This document shows, one piece after another, positions 36,203 to 44,684 of a DNA stretch of 64,000 nt. The position numbers were made by a program, and so were the translations under genes. Origin of the DNA: Pseudoalteromonas sp. UG3-2 (GTDB lineage Bacteria; Pseudomonadota; Gammaproteobacteria; Enterobacterales; Alteromonadaceae); the NCBI RefSeq assembly GCF_037120705.1, contig NZ_JAWLJU010000001.1:496001-560000 (forward strand), in the 5' to 3' direction. How positions within the stretch are numbered: position 1 is the stretch's first letter; every line of letters begins with the position of its first letter. A model generated the notes under the pieces. That model was given only the letters and a program-made list of their open reading frames with translations. It had not been told where the DNA came from and did not search any database.

Positions 36203-36943
36203 ATGAGACTATTTGCACTAATAGCCACCATCATGGCATTGACCCTTTCGCCGCTAAGTGCGAAAGAGTATCAAGTGTTGGTGTATCACGGTGCCAACCC
36301 TCCTTACTACTACTTGCAGCAAGGAAAAGAAACGGGATTATTTGTCGACATTTTTGCCGAACTGGCTCAACGCACAGGTCATCAGTTTACCTTTATGCCT
36401 TTGTCTGTCGCTCGAGGCAGCCGCTTCTTTGACCAGGGCAAAGTGGATATTGAACCTGGGATCAACCCGCTGTGGCGCCAAGATGCCGAAGTTCCCGGTA
36501 TTTATTCAATTAGTTATGCATTCAGCCGAGAAGTGATTTTAGGGCGGGCCAACTCGTGCCCGGTGAATGCCGCCCCTGAAGATTTTTACGGTGCTTTGGT
36601 TGGTAAAGTCAGAGGTTACAGTTATGGCGATTTTGATGCTCATTTGAGTAGCAGTGGAATAGTTGTTTACGAAAATATCTCTGAAAAAGAACTACTAGCG
36701 CAACTGGCATACCAACGTCTCGACTATATTATGATTGGCGATGTGACCGCAGATTTTTACATTGCCAATCAAGAGGCTTACCGAGGTTTTAAGGAGTGCT
36801 ATGAAATTAGTCGTTTACCTGTTCACATGCGCTTGCAGCCAAAACTTACGCAATTACAACAAACCATGAATAAAGCACTTAGACAAATGGTTAATGACGG
36901 AACCGTAAAAGCCATCTATTCTAAGTATAGGTTAAGCCATTGA
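36203..36943 (+). CDS. Periplasmic binding protein (SBP_bac_3-like), first of a tandem pair
   Basis: This 246-residue protein has a signal peptide ending near LSA. Its mature part has the two-lobed family 3 solute-binding fold (VLVYHGANPPYYYLQQGKETGLFVDIFAEL at the start; IYSKYRL at the end). Family members bind amino acids or similar small polar ligands. No permease or ATPase gene lies next to it, so it is either an orphan transporter component or a sensory binding protein. The second tandem copy begins 12 bases downstream. It is divergent from the prp regulator. Confidence 0.8.
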   Translation: MRLFALIATIMALTLSPLSAKEYQVLVYHGANPPYYYLQQGKETGLFVDIFAELAQRTGHQFTFMPLSVARGSRFFDQGKVDIEPGINPLWRQDAEVPGIYSISYAFSREVILGRANSCPVNAAPEDFYGALVGKVRGYSYGDFDAHLSSSGIVVYENISEKELLAQLAYQRLDYIMIGDVTADFYIANQEAYRGFKECYEISRLPVHMRLQPKLTQLQQTMNKALRQMVNDGTVKAIYSKYRLSH

Positions 36944-36955
36944 TGTCCGAGCTTT

Positions 36956-37687
36956 ATGAAAAACTGTTTCTCTTTCTGTAGTTGGCTACTAGTTTGCTTA
37001 TTTATATTGCTGAGTCAGTCAGCATACGCTCAATTGCACATATTCACCGAACTTTCACCGCCCAACCAAACCCTACACAACAACCAAGTAGCTGGGACCA
37101 GTACGGCATTAGTAAAGCAAATTTTACAGCGCGCTAAGCTGACTGGCGAATTCACTATGTACCCGTGGGCTCGGGCATATAACTCAACCTTAAAGCAGCC
37201 AAACGGACTGATTTACAGCATGGCGAAAACACCAGAAAGAGAGGATTTATTTCATTGGATTGGCGCTGTTGCCGTGTTTCACTTAGGTTTTGTGTCTAAC
37301 CGCTACCGCTCAGACATTCAGATTAAAAGTTTAGCGGATGCCAAGCAATATAAGGTTGCAGTGCAGCGCGGTGACGTCGCTGCAGGCACGCTCAAAGCAC
37401 TAGGCTTCAATTTTATAGAAACCAGTGATATTCAAAAATCTTATGAGTTGCTGGTGGCAAACCGCGTCGATTTAGTGATTGATGATCCGCGTTACGTCAC
37501 CAATATGGCAGAGGCTCTTAACTTGCCAGATGAGCACTTTGCATTTATTTATGACATTGAGCAGCTCACGGTAAAAGGCTATTTGGCTGCTAATAAACAG
37601 CTACCCGAGGCCGTTATCGTAGAGCTTCGTAAAGCTTTTGAGCAAGTGGCAAGCACCCCTGAATATAAAAACGTGCTAGAGCTTTAA
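36956..37687 (+). CDS. Periplasmic binding protein (SBP_bac_3-like), second of a tandem pair
   Basis: This 243-residue protein has a signal peptide ending in SAYA and a family 3 solute-binding fold (LHIFTELSPPNQTLHNNQVAGTSTALVKQIL at the start; VAVQRGDVAAGTLKALGFNF in the second lobe). It is clearly a different sequence from the neighbour 12 bases upstream, so the pair is not a recent duplication. Its MYPWARAYN segment is typical of orphan binding proteins common in Shewanella-like bacteria. The ligand is unknown. A bidirectional terminator follows directly. Confidence 0.8.
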   Translation: MKNCFSFCSWLLVCLFILLSQSAYAQLHIFTELSPPNQTLHNNQVAGTSTALVKQILQRAKLTGEFTMYPWARAYNSTLKQPNGLIYSMAKTPEREDLFHWIGAVAVFHLGFVSNRYRSDIQIKSLADAKQYKVAVQRGDVAAGTLKALGFNFIETSDIQKSYELLVANRVDLVIDDPRYVTNMAEALNLPDEHFAFIYDIEQLTVKGYLAANKQLPEAVIVELRKAFEQVASTPEYKNVLEL

Positions 37688-37695
37688 AAGCGATA

Positions 37696-37724
37696 AAAAA
37701 AGCACAGGGTGAACTGTGCTTTTG
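37696..37724. terminator. Bidirectional terminator
   Basis: A nine-base stem AAAGCACAG/CTGTGCTTT with a six-base loop has A-runs upstream and T-runs downstream. It sits between the convergent binding-protein and FAS1 genes and can stop both. Confidence 0.85.
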
Positions 37725-37758
37725 TGGATGAGAAAGAAAATAGTTGTAACTGAAGTGC

Positions 37759-39942
37759 TTAATCTACCGCAGTGATCACGGTATCAATTAAGTGGATCAC
37801 GCCATTTACAGTGTAAATGTCTGTTTGGGTGACATTACTGCCTTCCACTTGCAAACCTGAAGTTGGTAAGCTCACTTGCCACCAGACGTCGTTGACCCCC
37901 TGTCCCATGGCATCACCCGCTTGGCTGTCACCACTGTAAGTGTATAAAGGTCTGCCAAGATAAGCGGCCTGCATGCTGCCATCGGCACGCGCCATTAAAG
38001 ACAGACCGGCGATATTTTCAATTTGCTCTGCAGTGGCGATGACTGGCGGCCACGTTTGTGCACAGGCATCATTACATTGGCTTTGAGCAAAGGTTAAGTC
38101 GTTATCAAACACATACAGCGTACGGCCCGCTTGCTCTAAACCATTCCCGGCAACTAGACGTTGCTGTTCGCTGTTATAAGCAATGGCATCTGCAGCGGTA
38201 TTGCTGGTTGCGGCAAAGTCATAGACGTTTATATCTAACTGATTACCAGCCACCGTTGTGGCTTTTTTACCATTTAAGGAAAATGCGGTGGCACTGCTTG
38301 CCTCTAGTGGCAACACATGTTGTGTTAATACTTGCGTTAAGGCGTCGCTGTCAGCAAGGAGCCCTGACAAGGTTGCAGAGGGGATCTTGTTAAACGCAGC
38401 GTTCGTGGGAGCAAACACAGTGAACTGTGCCTCGGTATTGGCTAGGGTATCAACTAAATCGGCGGCTTGCAGCGCACTTACTAAAGTCGATAAGTCTTCT
38501 CTAGCCACGGCAGCATCAACGATGGTGTTTTCAGTAGCCACTTTCTCAGTGGGCGGCATGATAACCTTGTCTAGCACATGGATCACCCCATTATCAGCTT
38601 CAACATTAGCGCTGCGGATCACGGCATCGTTAATGAACAATTTACTATCGACCATGCTCAGTACACTGCTATCCTGATTAGCCATGGTGACGGAATTTTC
38701 GCTTGAACTGGCGACACTCGCGGCCGCATCAGACATCACGCTTTGGCCTGCAATCACATGATAAAGTAAGATATCTTTTAGCTTGTCGGGGTCGCCTGCC
38801 AAGGCGGTTAGGGTTTCTTGGCCTAACGCCGCAAACGCTGCATCTGTAGGCGCAAATACGGTAAACTGCGTGGTCGGATCGGCCAACACCGAATCTAAAC
38901 CGGTTTCAGTGACTAGGCTTAGTAAGGTGGTAAAGCTGCCAGCTTGCGCCGCCACGGCCGGAATTAACCCTTTAGACTCAGGCACAGTCACCTCATCAAC
39001 AATCACCGCATCAATCACATGAATAATGCCGTTTGCCGCAGCAATGTCAGTTTGTGTTACGGTGACGCCAGCAAATTTTAGCTGATCTGTTTCCGAGTCA
39101 ATAGTGATAGGTAACGAATTTCCTAACAATGTTTGCGCATTTTGACCATTTAATGACATCGCGGTAACGGCATCCACTTTGCCACTGACAATGTGTTGCT
39201 TAAGGATGTCGCCGAGGACATTGGGGTTAGCAAGCAAGGTATTGATGGTGTCTTGACCAAGCGCTGCAAAAGCAGCATCGGTTGGTGCAAAGACAGTCAA
39301 ATCATCACTTCCCGACAAAGCGCCGCTTAACCCTGCCACTCCAGCCGCTTGTAACAAGGTATCAAAGTTACCGGCAGATGCAGCCACCTCGGCAATAGTC
39401 ATATCACCAGTGGCCTCTTGTGGTGGCATGAGCACCGCGTCAATAACGTGAATGATGCCATTGTCAGTGGTGATATCGGTTTGCGTAACGGTTGCGGTAT
39501 TCACCAACAGCGAATCACTATTGAGAGATAAAGCGATGTTTGCGCCATTGACGGTTTCAACGGTTTGCCCTGCAGCAGCAATGGCTGCTTCTGCGTTCAC
39601 TTCTGAACCAATAACATGGTAAGTCAAAATGTTGCTTAAGGTATCGGGGTCGGCAAGTAAACCGTTGATGGTGTCTTCGCCTAATAGTGCAAAGGCGTCA
39701 TCTGTTGGAGCAAATACAGTGAAGCTTGAACCTGTATCGTCTAAGGTAGCATCGAGGCCTGTTGCTTCTAATGCTGCTACCAGAGTGTTAAAGCTACCAG
39801 CCGCTTTCGCCGCATCGTAAATTGACGTTTCTTCAACCACTGGCGGTGGCGTAGGTGGGGTAACTGTGTGGTCGTCGTCATCAGAGCAAGCACTTAATAA
39901 CAATGTTGCGCTGAGCATGGTTATTGTTACTATTTTGTTCAC
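37759..39942 (-). CDS. Four-domain fasciclin (FAS1) lipoprotein with a nested secreted-repeat domain
   Basis: This 727-residue surface lipoprotein has an LSAC lipobox at residues 16-19, a DDDD/Pro-rich linker, and four FAS1 domains (roughly residues 40-173, 178-312, 320-462 and 468-727). Each domain has the FTVFAPTDAAF core and ends with the NGIIHVIDAV motif. The fourth FAS1 domain is split: about 120 residues resembling the Lipoprotein_15 secreted repeat (LYVFDNDLTFAQSQCNDACAQTWPP and YLGRPLYTYSGDSQAGDA) lie between its middle and its last strands. FAS1 proteins mediate adhesion or matrix contacts; Lipoprotein_15 repeats occur in secreted proteins, some linked to extracellular electron or iron chemistry. 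It is monocistronic by context. Confidence 0.88.
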   Translation of the reverse strand: MNKIVTITMLSATLLLSACSDDDDHTVTPPTPPPVVEETSIYDAAKAAGSFNTLVAALEATGLDATLDDTGSSFTVFAPTDDAFALLGEDTINGLLADPDTLSNILTYHVIGSEVNAEAAIAAAGQTVETVNGANIALSLNSDSLLVNTATVTQTDITTDNGIIHVIDAVLMPPQEATGDMTIAEVAASAGNFDTLLQAAGVAGLSGALSGSDDLTVFAPTDAAFAALGQDTINTLLANPNVLGDILKQHIVSGKVDAVTAMSLNGQNAQTLLGNSLPITIDSETDQLKFAGVTVTQTDIAAANGIIHVIDAVIVDEVTVPESKGLIPAVAAQAGSFTTLLSLVTETGLDSVLADPTTQFTVFAPTDAAFAALGQETLTALAGDPDKLKDILLYHVIAGQSVMSDAAASVASSSENSVTMANQDSSVLSMVDSKLFINDAVIRSANVEADNGVIHVLDKVIMPPTEKVATENTIVDAAVAREDLSTLVSALQAADLVDTLANTEAQFTVFAPTNAAFNKIPSATLSGLLADSDALTQVLTQHVLPLEASSATAFSLNGKKATTVAGNQLDINVYDFAATSNTAADAIAYNSEQQRLVAGNGLEQAGRTLYVFDNDLTFAQSQCNDACAQTWPPVIATAEQIENIAGLSLMARADGSMQAAYLGRPLYTYSGDSQAGDAMGQGVNDVWWQVSLPTSGLQVEGSNVTQTDIYTVNGVIHLIDTVITAVD

Positions 39943-40023
39943 GATAATCTCCGTTTACTGGGTTAATCATCCAGCAATACGGAGATTTTTTAAACAAAGA
40001 TCAACGATTATAAAAAAGCAAAT

Positions 40024-40359
40024 TTAAGCTTTTTTAACAAACTTCGCCGTGACCATCATTTCGCCAACGCCATCCACTTTACAGTCTAGCTCATGATCTT
40101 TTTTATCTAACACGCGGCGCACCAAGGCCTTAGTGCCAATTTTAATGACCTGAGAACTGCCTTTAATTTTCAAATCTTTTGCTACCGTCACTTTATCGCC
40201 GTCTGCCAAAAGTGTGCCGTTAGCATCTTTTACTTGAATTGCATCTTCTTCATCGATGGCATTAGGATCCCACTCGTATGCACATTCAGGGCAGATCAGT
40301 TGATTTTGATCTTCATAGACATACTCTGAGCTACATTTTGGGCACGGTGGTAAAGACAT
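40024..40359 (-). CDS. yjdM: YjdM/PhnA-like zinc-ribbon protein
   Basis: This is a YjdM (formerly PhnA) family protein. From the ATG at 40359 it has 111 residues, the same length as the E. coli protein. The frame opens further upstream, but the preceding residues look non-coding. Two zinc-knuckle CxxC pairs (CPKCSSEY and CPECAYEW) are followed by a small beta domain ([26 protein letters not shown]). The cellular role of this family is unsettled; it is not a phosphonoacetate hydrolase. Confidence 0.9.
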   Translation of the reverse strand: MSLPPCPKCSSEYVYEDQNQLICPECAYEWDPNAIDEEDAIQVKDANGTLLADGDKVTVAKDLKIKGSSQVIKIGTKALVRRVLDKKDHELDCKVDGVGEMMVTAKFVKKA

Positions 40360-40464
40360 AAGCGATATTCCAGTTTTGGTTGTAGTAAAAGGGGTATAAT
40401 AAACCTTTCTTACCACAACCGCCACTAAGTGAGACAAACAATGCTGTTTGCGGTTGGTAGAGAC

Positions 40465-41025
40465 TCACTTTTGCAATTGTTTAGTGAGTGAAAAGATACC
40501 CCTCAGCTCGCCGAGTCGATACCCTGTTGCTAAGTCATTGGGGTAATAATGCGCTAAGGCCTGTTTCACTTCTGGCGCAATGGTCTCGCCATGACACGAC
40601 AAGCATAATGGGCCTGCCATTATCGGACTCGTGTAACGAAAAGTGCTTGATGAAGTGGTGCTGGTATGTTGTCCAGCTAGGGGTTGATTGTCAGCGTTCA
40701 TCGCCAAGTAATGCTGTAATTGCTGCAGCTCCCAGCTATCGGGAACGTTTTTAGGGTTGCGATTTTTATTGCTCTTTCTGGCTACTTGCCAGCCGTCTAT
40801 AGAGAGTGAGGCGGCAATCACCGGAGCACGTTGCTGGCATACTTTGATGCCGTTAACTAAGCCACCCGCTTTAATCGCAGTACTGAGCTCAGACTTTAAT
40901 TGGCCAGAAAATGCCTGCACCTTATTTTGAGCTTGAACCACTAGCTTTTCTTCGTCTGCTGCAGCCACTGCAACCGAGGCTAGTGCAGCACTTAATAACG
41001 CCATATAAGAAATCAATTTACTCAT
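40465..41025 (-). CDS. DUF3365 (Tll0287-like) c-type heme protein
   Basis: This periplasmic protein of 186 residues has a signal peptide (cleavage near VAVAAA), the DUF3365/Tll0287-like sensor fold (GLVNGIKVCQQRAPVIAASLS, WQVARKSNKNRNPKNVPDSWE), and one c-type heme site CLSCH near residue 150. Related domains bind heme at the membrane surface and often serve as redox or gas sensors. It is a single gene preceded by AAGGTG as Shine-Dalgarno and by a 7-6-7 palindrome overlapping the likely promoter. Confidence 0.85.
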   Translation of the reverse strand: MSKLISYMALLSAALASVAVAAADEEKLVVQAQNKVQAFSGQLKSELSTAIKAGGLVNGIKVCQQRAPVIAASLSIDGWQVARKSNKNRNPKNVPDSWELQQLQHYLAMNADNQPLAGQHTSTTSSSTFRYTSPIMAGPLCLSCHGETIAPEVKQALAHYYPNDLATGYRLGELRGIFSLTKQLQK

Positions 41026-41037
41026 CTTGACACCTTT

Positions 41038-41057
41038 ATATTAGAATTTCCTAATAT
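41038..41057. promoter_or_regulatory. Palindromic operator candidate upstream of the heme protein gene
   Basis: ATATTAG-AATTTC-CTAATAT is a perfect seven-base inverted repeat with a six-base spacer. It ends 13 bases before the start codon at 41025 and overlaps AT-rich -10-like sequence, the position expected for a repressor such as an ArsR-type sensor. Confidence 0.5.
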
Positions 41058-41246
41058 AATAGAACAGACTCAGAATATGACAATGTTAAAGTCTGTCAAT
41101 CTTCAGCTAATTTGTTATAAATCAATAAAGACTAAGCATTGGCGGTGTGTTGCCAAACCAGCGTAACAACGTGGGCGATAGATATGCGGATGGTCGAGGA
41201 GGTGTGCTTACCAACTTATTCATAAGAAGGAGCAAATTTCAGGCAC

Positions 41247-41274
41247 AAAAAAAGCAAGCCTAAGCTTGCTTTTT
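41247..41274 (-). terminator. Terminator of the cold-shock gene
   Basis: A GCAAGC/GCTTGC stem extended by A/T pairs (AAAAAGCAAGC/GCTTGCTTTTT) has a four-base loop. It lies about 20 bases beyond the csp stop and runs into a T-tract on the minus strand. Confidence 0.85.
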
Positions 41275-41291
41275 GTCAGTCGTTTAAGCGA

Positions 41292-41501
41292 TTAAAGCTT
41301 AACGATGTTCTCAGCCTGAGGACCTTTCTGGCCATCAGTTACTGTGAATTCTACTCTCTCGCCTTCAGCAAGTGTACGGAAACCGTCACCTTTGATTGCG
41401 CTGAAGTGTGCGAACACGTCAGGGCCATTTTCTTGAGCGATGAAACCAAAACCTTTAGACTCGTTAAACCACTTAACGGTACCTGTAAGAGTGCTAGACA
41501 T
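41292..41501 (-). CDS. Cold-shock protein (CspA family)
   Basis: This 69-residue cold-shock-domain protein begins at the ATG at 41501, with AGGA upstream; the longer frame to 41567 is 5' leader. The RNA-binding motifs KGFGFI and VFAHFS are intact, as is the GTVKWFN start. It should act as a nucleic-acid chaperone, melting mRNA structure. CspA-type genes typically have a long structured 5' leader; the gap upstream is long enough for one, but I could not identify a cold box by eye. Confidence 0.93.
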   Translation of the reverse strand: MSSTLTGTVKWFNESKGFGFIAQENGPDVFAHFSAIKGDGFRTLAEGERVEFTVTDGQKGPQAENIVKL

Positions 41502-42215
41502 AATACTAATCCTGATATAAAAACAAAAAATCAATGCTATCAATGTGCATTGATGAGCTATGCCCATGTGGGCGCATAGACCTAAATTTGTAGAGTGGAT
41601 AAAACTTCAGGACGGTACTACTACAAGCAAACACTTATACAACAACGTAATGGAGATTTTTAAACACTGACCCAAATTCTGTCTATGAACATCATATAGG
41701 GATTCCTCCCTAAGTCAATACATTTTTAACCATCAATATGACTTGTTAATGACAACCTTAAATCTAGCGATAATAAATTGATAATTTGATGTTTTTTGTA
41801 TTATTTAATTATGCTCAGCCTATGCCAGAGGTGCTTAACTAAAGCCTAAAGTGGCACCTTTAATAACCAAGGTAAAGCAACTCTCAGGAAAATTTAGTGC
41901 CTATTGGCAATTAATTTGCCCTAATAATACTGCACTGGTGTCGTACAAATACCAACAGGAAATTGAGGATTTAACCGCTAAACGCTAATTATTAAGGGTA
42001 GTCACTTCTAAGCCCGAATGTTCTTGGACCTCTGTGTAACTGTACTCAACTAACCTGTAAGCTATTTATCGACTAGCGCTATTGAGTCGCGCTCCCAAAT
42101 GGCCACTTAAACTAGCCTAGGTACTAATATATGTTGCTGCGGTAAATCAATGAACAACTAAAGGTCGCTTTTTAAGCAAGGCTTGAACACAGCTCACAGC
42201 TTGTAAAGGGGTTTT
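41502..42215. other. Intergenic stretch: csp leader and a short orphan frame
   Basis: About 700 bases without an established gene. The first 150-200 bases probably hold the csp promoter and 5' leader on the minus strand. On the plus strand, 41851-41988 is a 45-codon open frame from a GTG (starting VAPLITKVKQLSGKFSAYW, ending EIEDLTAKR) with protein-like composition but no clear ribosome site. It may be a remnant of a larger gene. Nothing else recognisable was seen. Confidence 0.4.
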
Positions 42216-42376
42216 ACACCAATTCGCTTAATTAAGTGGTCTATTTGAGGCAAGAAAATTTTGCCGATAACAAGGCAAAAACTTTGCGATTTAGTTGTTC
42301 TAAATTAGAAGTTTTTAACGCAGTTAGCGTCAAATTTACTCCCTCAAATTGAGCAAGTATTAATGCGAGTTGGTAT
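42216..42376. repeat. 161-bp MITE-like element, copy B
   Basis: This is a full-length copy of the element at 13348-13508, in the same orientation and also 161 bases, starting ACACCAATTCGC and ending GAGTTGGTAT. It keeps the shared inner segments (TTGAGGCAAGAAAATT, TTTAGTTGTTCTAAAT, CTCCCTCAAATTGAGC). Its right end touches the stop region of the VOC gene at 42382. Confidence 0.8.
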
Positions 42377-42381
42377 TCTCC

Positions 42382-42726
42382 CTATTCAGACCATACCGCA
42401 AACTCGTTACCACTGGGTTCAATAAAGTGAAAGCGTCGGCCACCAGGAAAACTAAAAATGGCTTTGTTTACCCGTCCGCCGGCTTGCTCAACTTGAGCCT
42501 GTGTGGCTTCTAGCTCTTTGCTGTAAAGCACCACTAAAGCGCCACAAGTTTGCTGCTCAGAGTGAACATCGGCTCTAAAAAAGCCGCCATCGAGACCGGC
42601 ATTACTGAATGCAATGTAATCGGGCCCATAAGATTGAAATTGCCAATCAAAGACTTGCTCGAAGAAGGCTTGAGTGGCTTCAAGATTGCTTGCTGCCATT
42701 TCTAGATAGTTGATTTTATGATGCAT
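42382..42726 (-). CDS. VOC/glyoxalase-family protein
   Basis: This single vicinal-oxygen-chelate domain protein of 114 residues has a babbabb pattern (INYLEMAASNLEATQAFFEQVFDWQFQ, then FSFPGGRRFHFIEPSGNEFAVW). The first His and last Glu of the motif could bind metal, as in bleomycin-resistance and glyoxalase-like proteins. The substrate is unknown. The start is supported by AAGGAAG upstream. The stop lies six bases from MITE-like copy B. Confidence 0.85.
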   Translation of the reverse strand: MHHKINYLEMAASNLEATQAFFEQVFDWQFQSYGPDYIAFSNAGLDGGFFRADVHSEQQTCGALVVLYSKELEATQAQVEQAGGRVNKAIFSFPGGRRFHFIEPSGNEFAVWSE

Positions 42727-42815
42727 AATTGACTTCCTTTTACTCGGCTATTTTGAGTTTACATCGTATTCGGTGCTAAAGTGTAGCCCAGTTTGTTCAG
42801 CGTTAGTGACTGATT

Positions 42816-44675
42816 GTGCGTTTATTATCGTTTTTTACCATATTAGGGATGGTTATCACCATGAGTTTTTCCGCTTCAGCTCAAGCTGCACCGAATCGCG
42901 AGTCAATAAGCCCAGCATCAATGCTAGGGCAAAAGCTAATGCTTGACCTGCGTTATTATTGCCCTAAGGGCTCAAGCTCAGCCTGCCGCACTCCACTTAC
43001 GCAATTGCCACCAGAGTTGCATCAACTCATAGCTAAACACGACATCGGCGGAATTATTCTGTTTTCCGAGAACGTGCAAGACACGGCGCAAATTGTTTCA
43101 CTGACCAAGGAACTTCAAGCCGCAGCTGCACAAAGTGCCAGTGGCCTCCCTTTGCTTATTGCCATTGACCAAGAAGGAGGCCGTGTTGCTCGTATTAATC
43201 GCGCCCAAGCGACTTCGTTTACTGGCAATATGAGCATAGGTGCAACCTACCCCAAGCATGGTGATAAATACGCCACAGCGGTAGCCACAGCCATCGCCAC
43301 CGAGCTCAATAGTCTGGGCATAAACGTAAACTTTGCGCCGACGGTAGACGTGAATAGCAACCCCCACAATCCGGTGATCAATGTCCGCTCTTTTTCAGAA
43401 AACCCCAAGATGGTTGCCGAGCTTGGCGCCGCTCAGGTTAGCGCCTTTGAGCAACATGGGGTGATTGCGGCACTAAAACACTTCCCTGGCCATGGTGACA
43501 CCCATGTTGATAGCCATACCGGCCTGCCTCGCGTCGACCACAGCCGCGCAGAAATAGACCAACAAGACTTGCTGCCGTTCAAAGAGATCATTACCAGCAG
43601 CGCACCTGGCATGATCATGACAGCACACATACAGTATCCCGCACTCGATGCCAGCGAAGTGGTCAACTCTCAAGGCGAGCGCATGATAAAGCCCGCTACC
43701 ATGTCTCACAAAATCATGACGACGCTGCTACGCGATGAACTAGAATACCAAAGCGTTACCATCACCGACGCCCTCGACATGGCTGGGATCAGTGACTTTT
43801 TCTCCCCGCTGGATGCCACCATTACTACTTTTCAAGCTGGGGTAGATATCGCCTTAATGCCAATGGCAATTAGAACACCCGATGACATAGCGCAATTTGA
43901 CGACTTTATGACTGCGCTTAAAAACGCTGCAGAGCAACACTTAGACAGCAATGACATACAGCGCTCGTTCTCACGCATTACCATGCTAAAGAGTAAGCTG
44001 CCCAACTCAGTTCCCTCGGCCACCATTGCGCAATCGACTCTTGGCAACCCTAAACATCGCCGTTTAGAAGCCGAGTTGGCATTAGCCGCCATTACCGAAG
44101 TGAAAAACCAGCAATTGTTGCCACTGCCAGCGACCTTAAAATCACTCCATCTGATCATGCCAGACAGACAAAAATGCATGGCATTAACGCAAGCGCTGCA
44201 GCAAGTTTCTCGCTCACCAATGAACATCACATGCAGTAGTTTACAAGGTTACGATCCAGTGCTTGCAGCCACGCAAATCGCCAATGCCGAAGTGGTGATT
44301 GCTGGCCATGCTTCGCCACCGCAAAGTGCCGTTGAAATTGGCGGCATGGACGACGTGAAAAAGTTACGTGAGCATGGTGTTGCCCGCAATGAGCAGCCCG
44401 AAGCGTTGAAATCTTTACTTGAGGTGGGTGCAAAGCTGGGTAAGCCTCAGGTCTTTATTAGTTTACGTGCGCCTTATGAAATCACCGAGTTTTCTCCTCT
44501 GGTTGACGCGGTGTTAGCCAGTTATGCGTATAATGTCGATGTGGTCGCTGGCGAGCAAGTAAGTGGCCCGGCGTATACTGCCTTGGCAAAAGTATTGCTG
44601 GGGCAGGCGAAGGCGCAAGGCCATTTACCGGTAACCGTAACGCTGCCAGAGCACCAACAACCCGAACAGAACTAG
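42816..44675 (+). CDS. Exported glycoside hydrolase family 3 (beta-N-acetylhexosaminidase-like)
   Basis: This GH3 enzyme has 619 residues and a signal peptide ending near SAQA. The first 400 residues are a NagZ-type TIM barrel: IAIDQEGGRVARI, the KHFPGHGD stretch with the Asp-His dyad in VDSHTGLP, and the nucleophile Asp in TITDALDMAGI. The remaining 200 residues form the C-terminal alpha/beta domain of longer GH3 members. NagZ relatives cleave N-acetylglucosamine from muropeptides or chitooligosaccharides; export suggests a periplasmic or external glycan. The start is a GTG at 42816, chosen because it yields a complete signal peptide, although the Shine-Dalgarno is weak. pxpA follows after nine bases. 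Confidence 0.88.
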   Translation: MRLLSFFTILGMVITMSFSASAQAAPNRESISPASMLGQKLMLDLRYYCPKGSSSACRTPLTQLPPELHQLIAKHDIGGIILFSENVQDTAQIVSLTKELQAAAAQSASGLPLLIAIDQEGGRVARINRAQATSFTGNMSIGATYPKHGDKYATAVATAIATELNSLGINVNFAPTVDVNSNPHNPVINVRSFSENPKMVAELGAAQVSAFEQHGVIAALKHFPGHGDTHVDSHTGLPRVDHSRAEIDQQDLLPFKEIITSSAPGMIMTAHIQYPALDASEVVNSQGERMIKPATMSHKIMTTLLRDELEYQSVTITDALDMAGISDFFSPLDATITTFQAGVDIALMPMAIRTPDDIAQFDDFMTALKNAAEQHLDSNDIQRSFSRITMLKSKLPNSVPSATIAQSTLGNPKHRRLEAELALAAITEVKNQQLLPLPATLKSLHLIMPDRQKCMALTQALQQVSRSPMNITCSSLQGYDPVLAATQIANAEVVIAGHASPPQSAVEIGGMDDVKKLREHGVARNEQPEALKSLLEVGAKLGKPQVFISLRAPYEITEFSPLVDAVLASYAYNVDVVAGEQVSGPAYTALAKVLLGQAKAQGHLPVTVTLPEHQQPEQN

Positions 44676-44684
44676 GATCAACAG

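Noticed and set aside
38058..39820. Plus-strand open frames opposite the FAS1 lipoprotein
   Set aside because: They follow the repeat structure of the FAS1 domains on the other strand and have no signal or domain of their own.
42816..44675. NagZ (cytoplasmic beta-N-acetylglucosaminidase) as the name for the GH3 gene
   Set aside because: The protein has a signal peptide and an extra C-terminal domain, so it is not the compact cytoplasmic NagZ.
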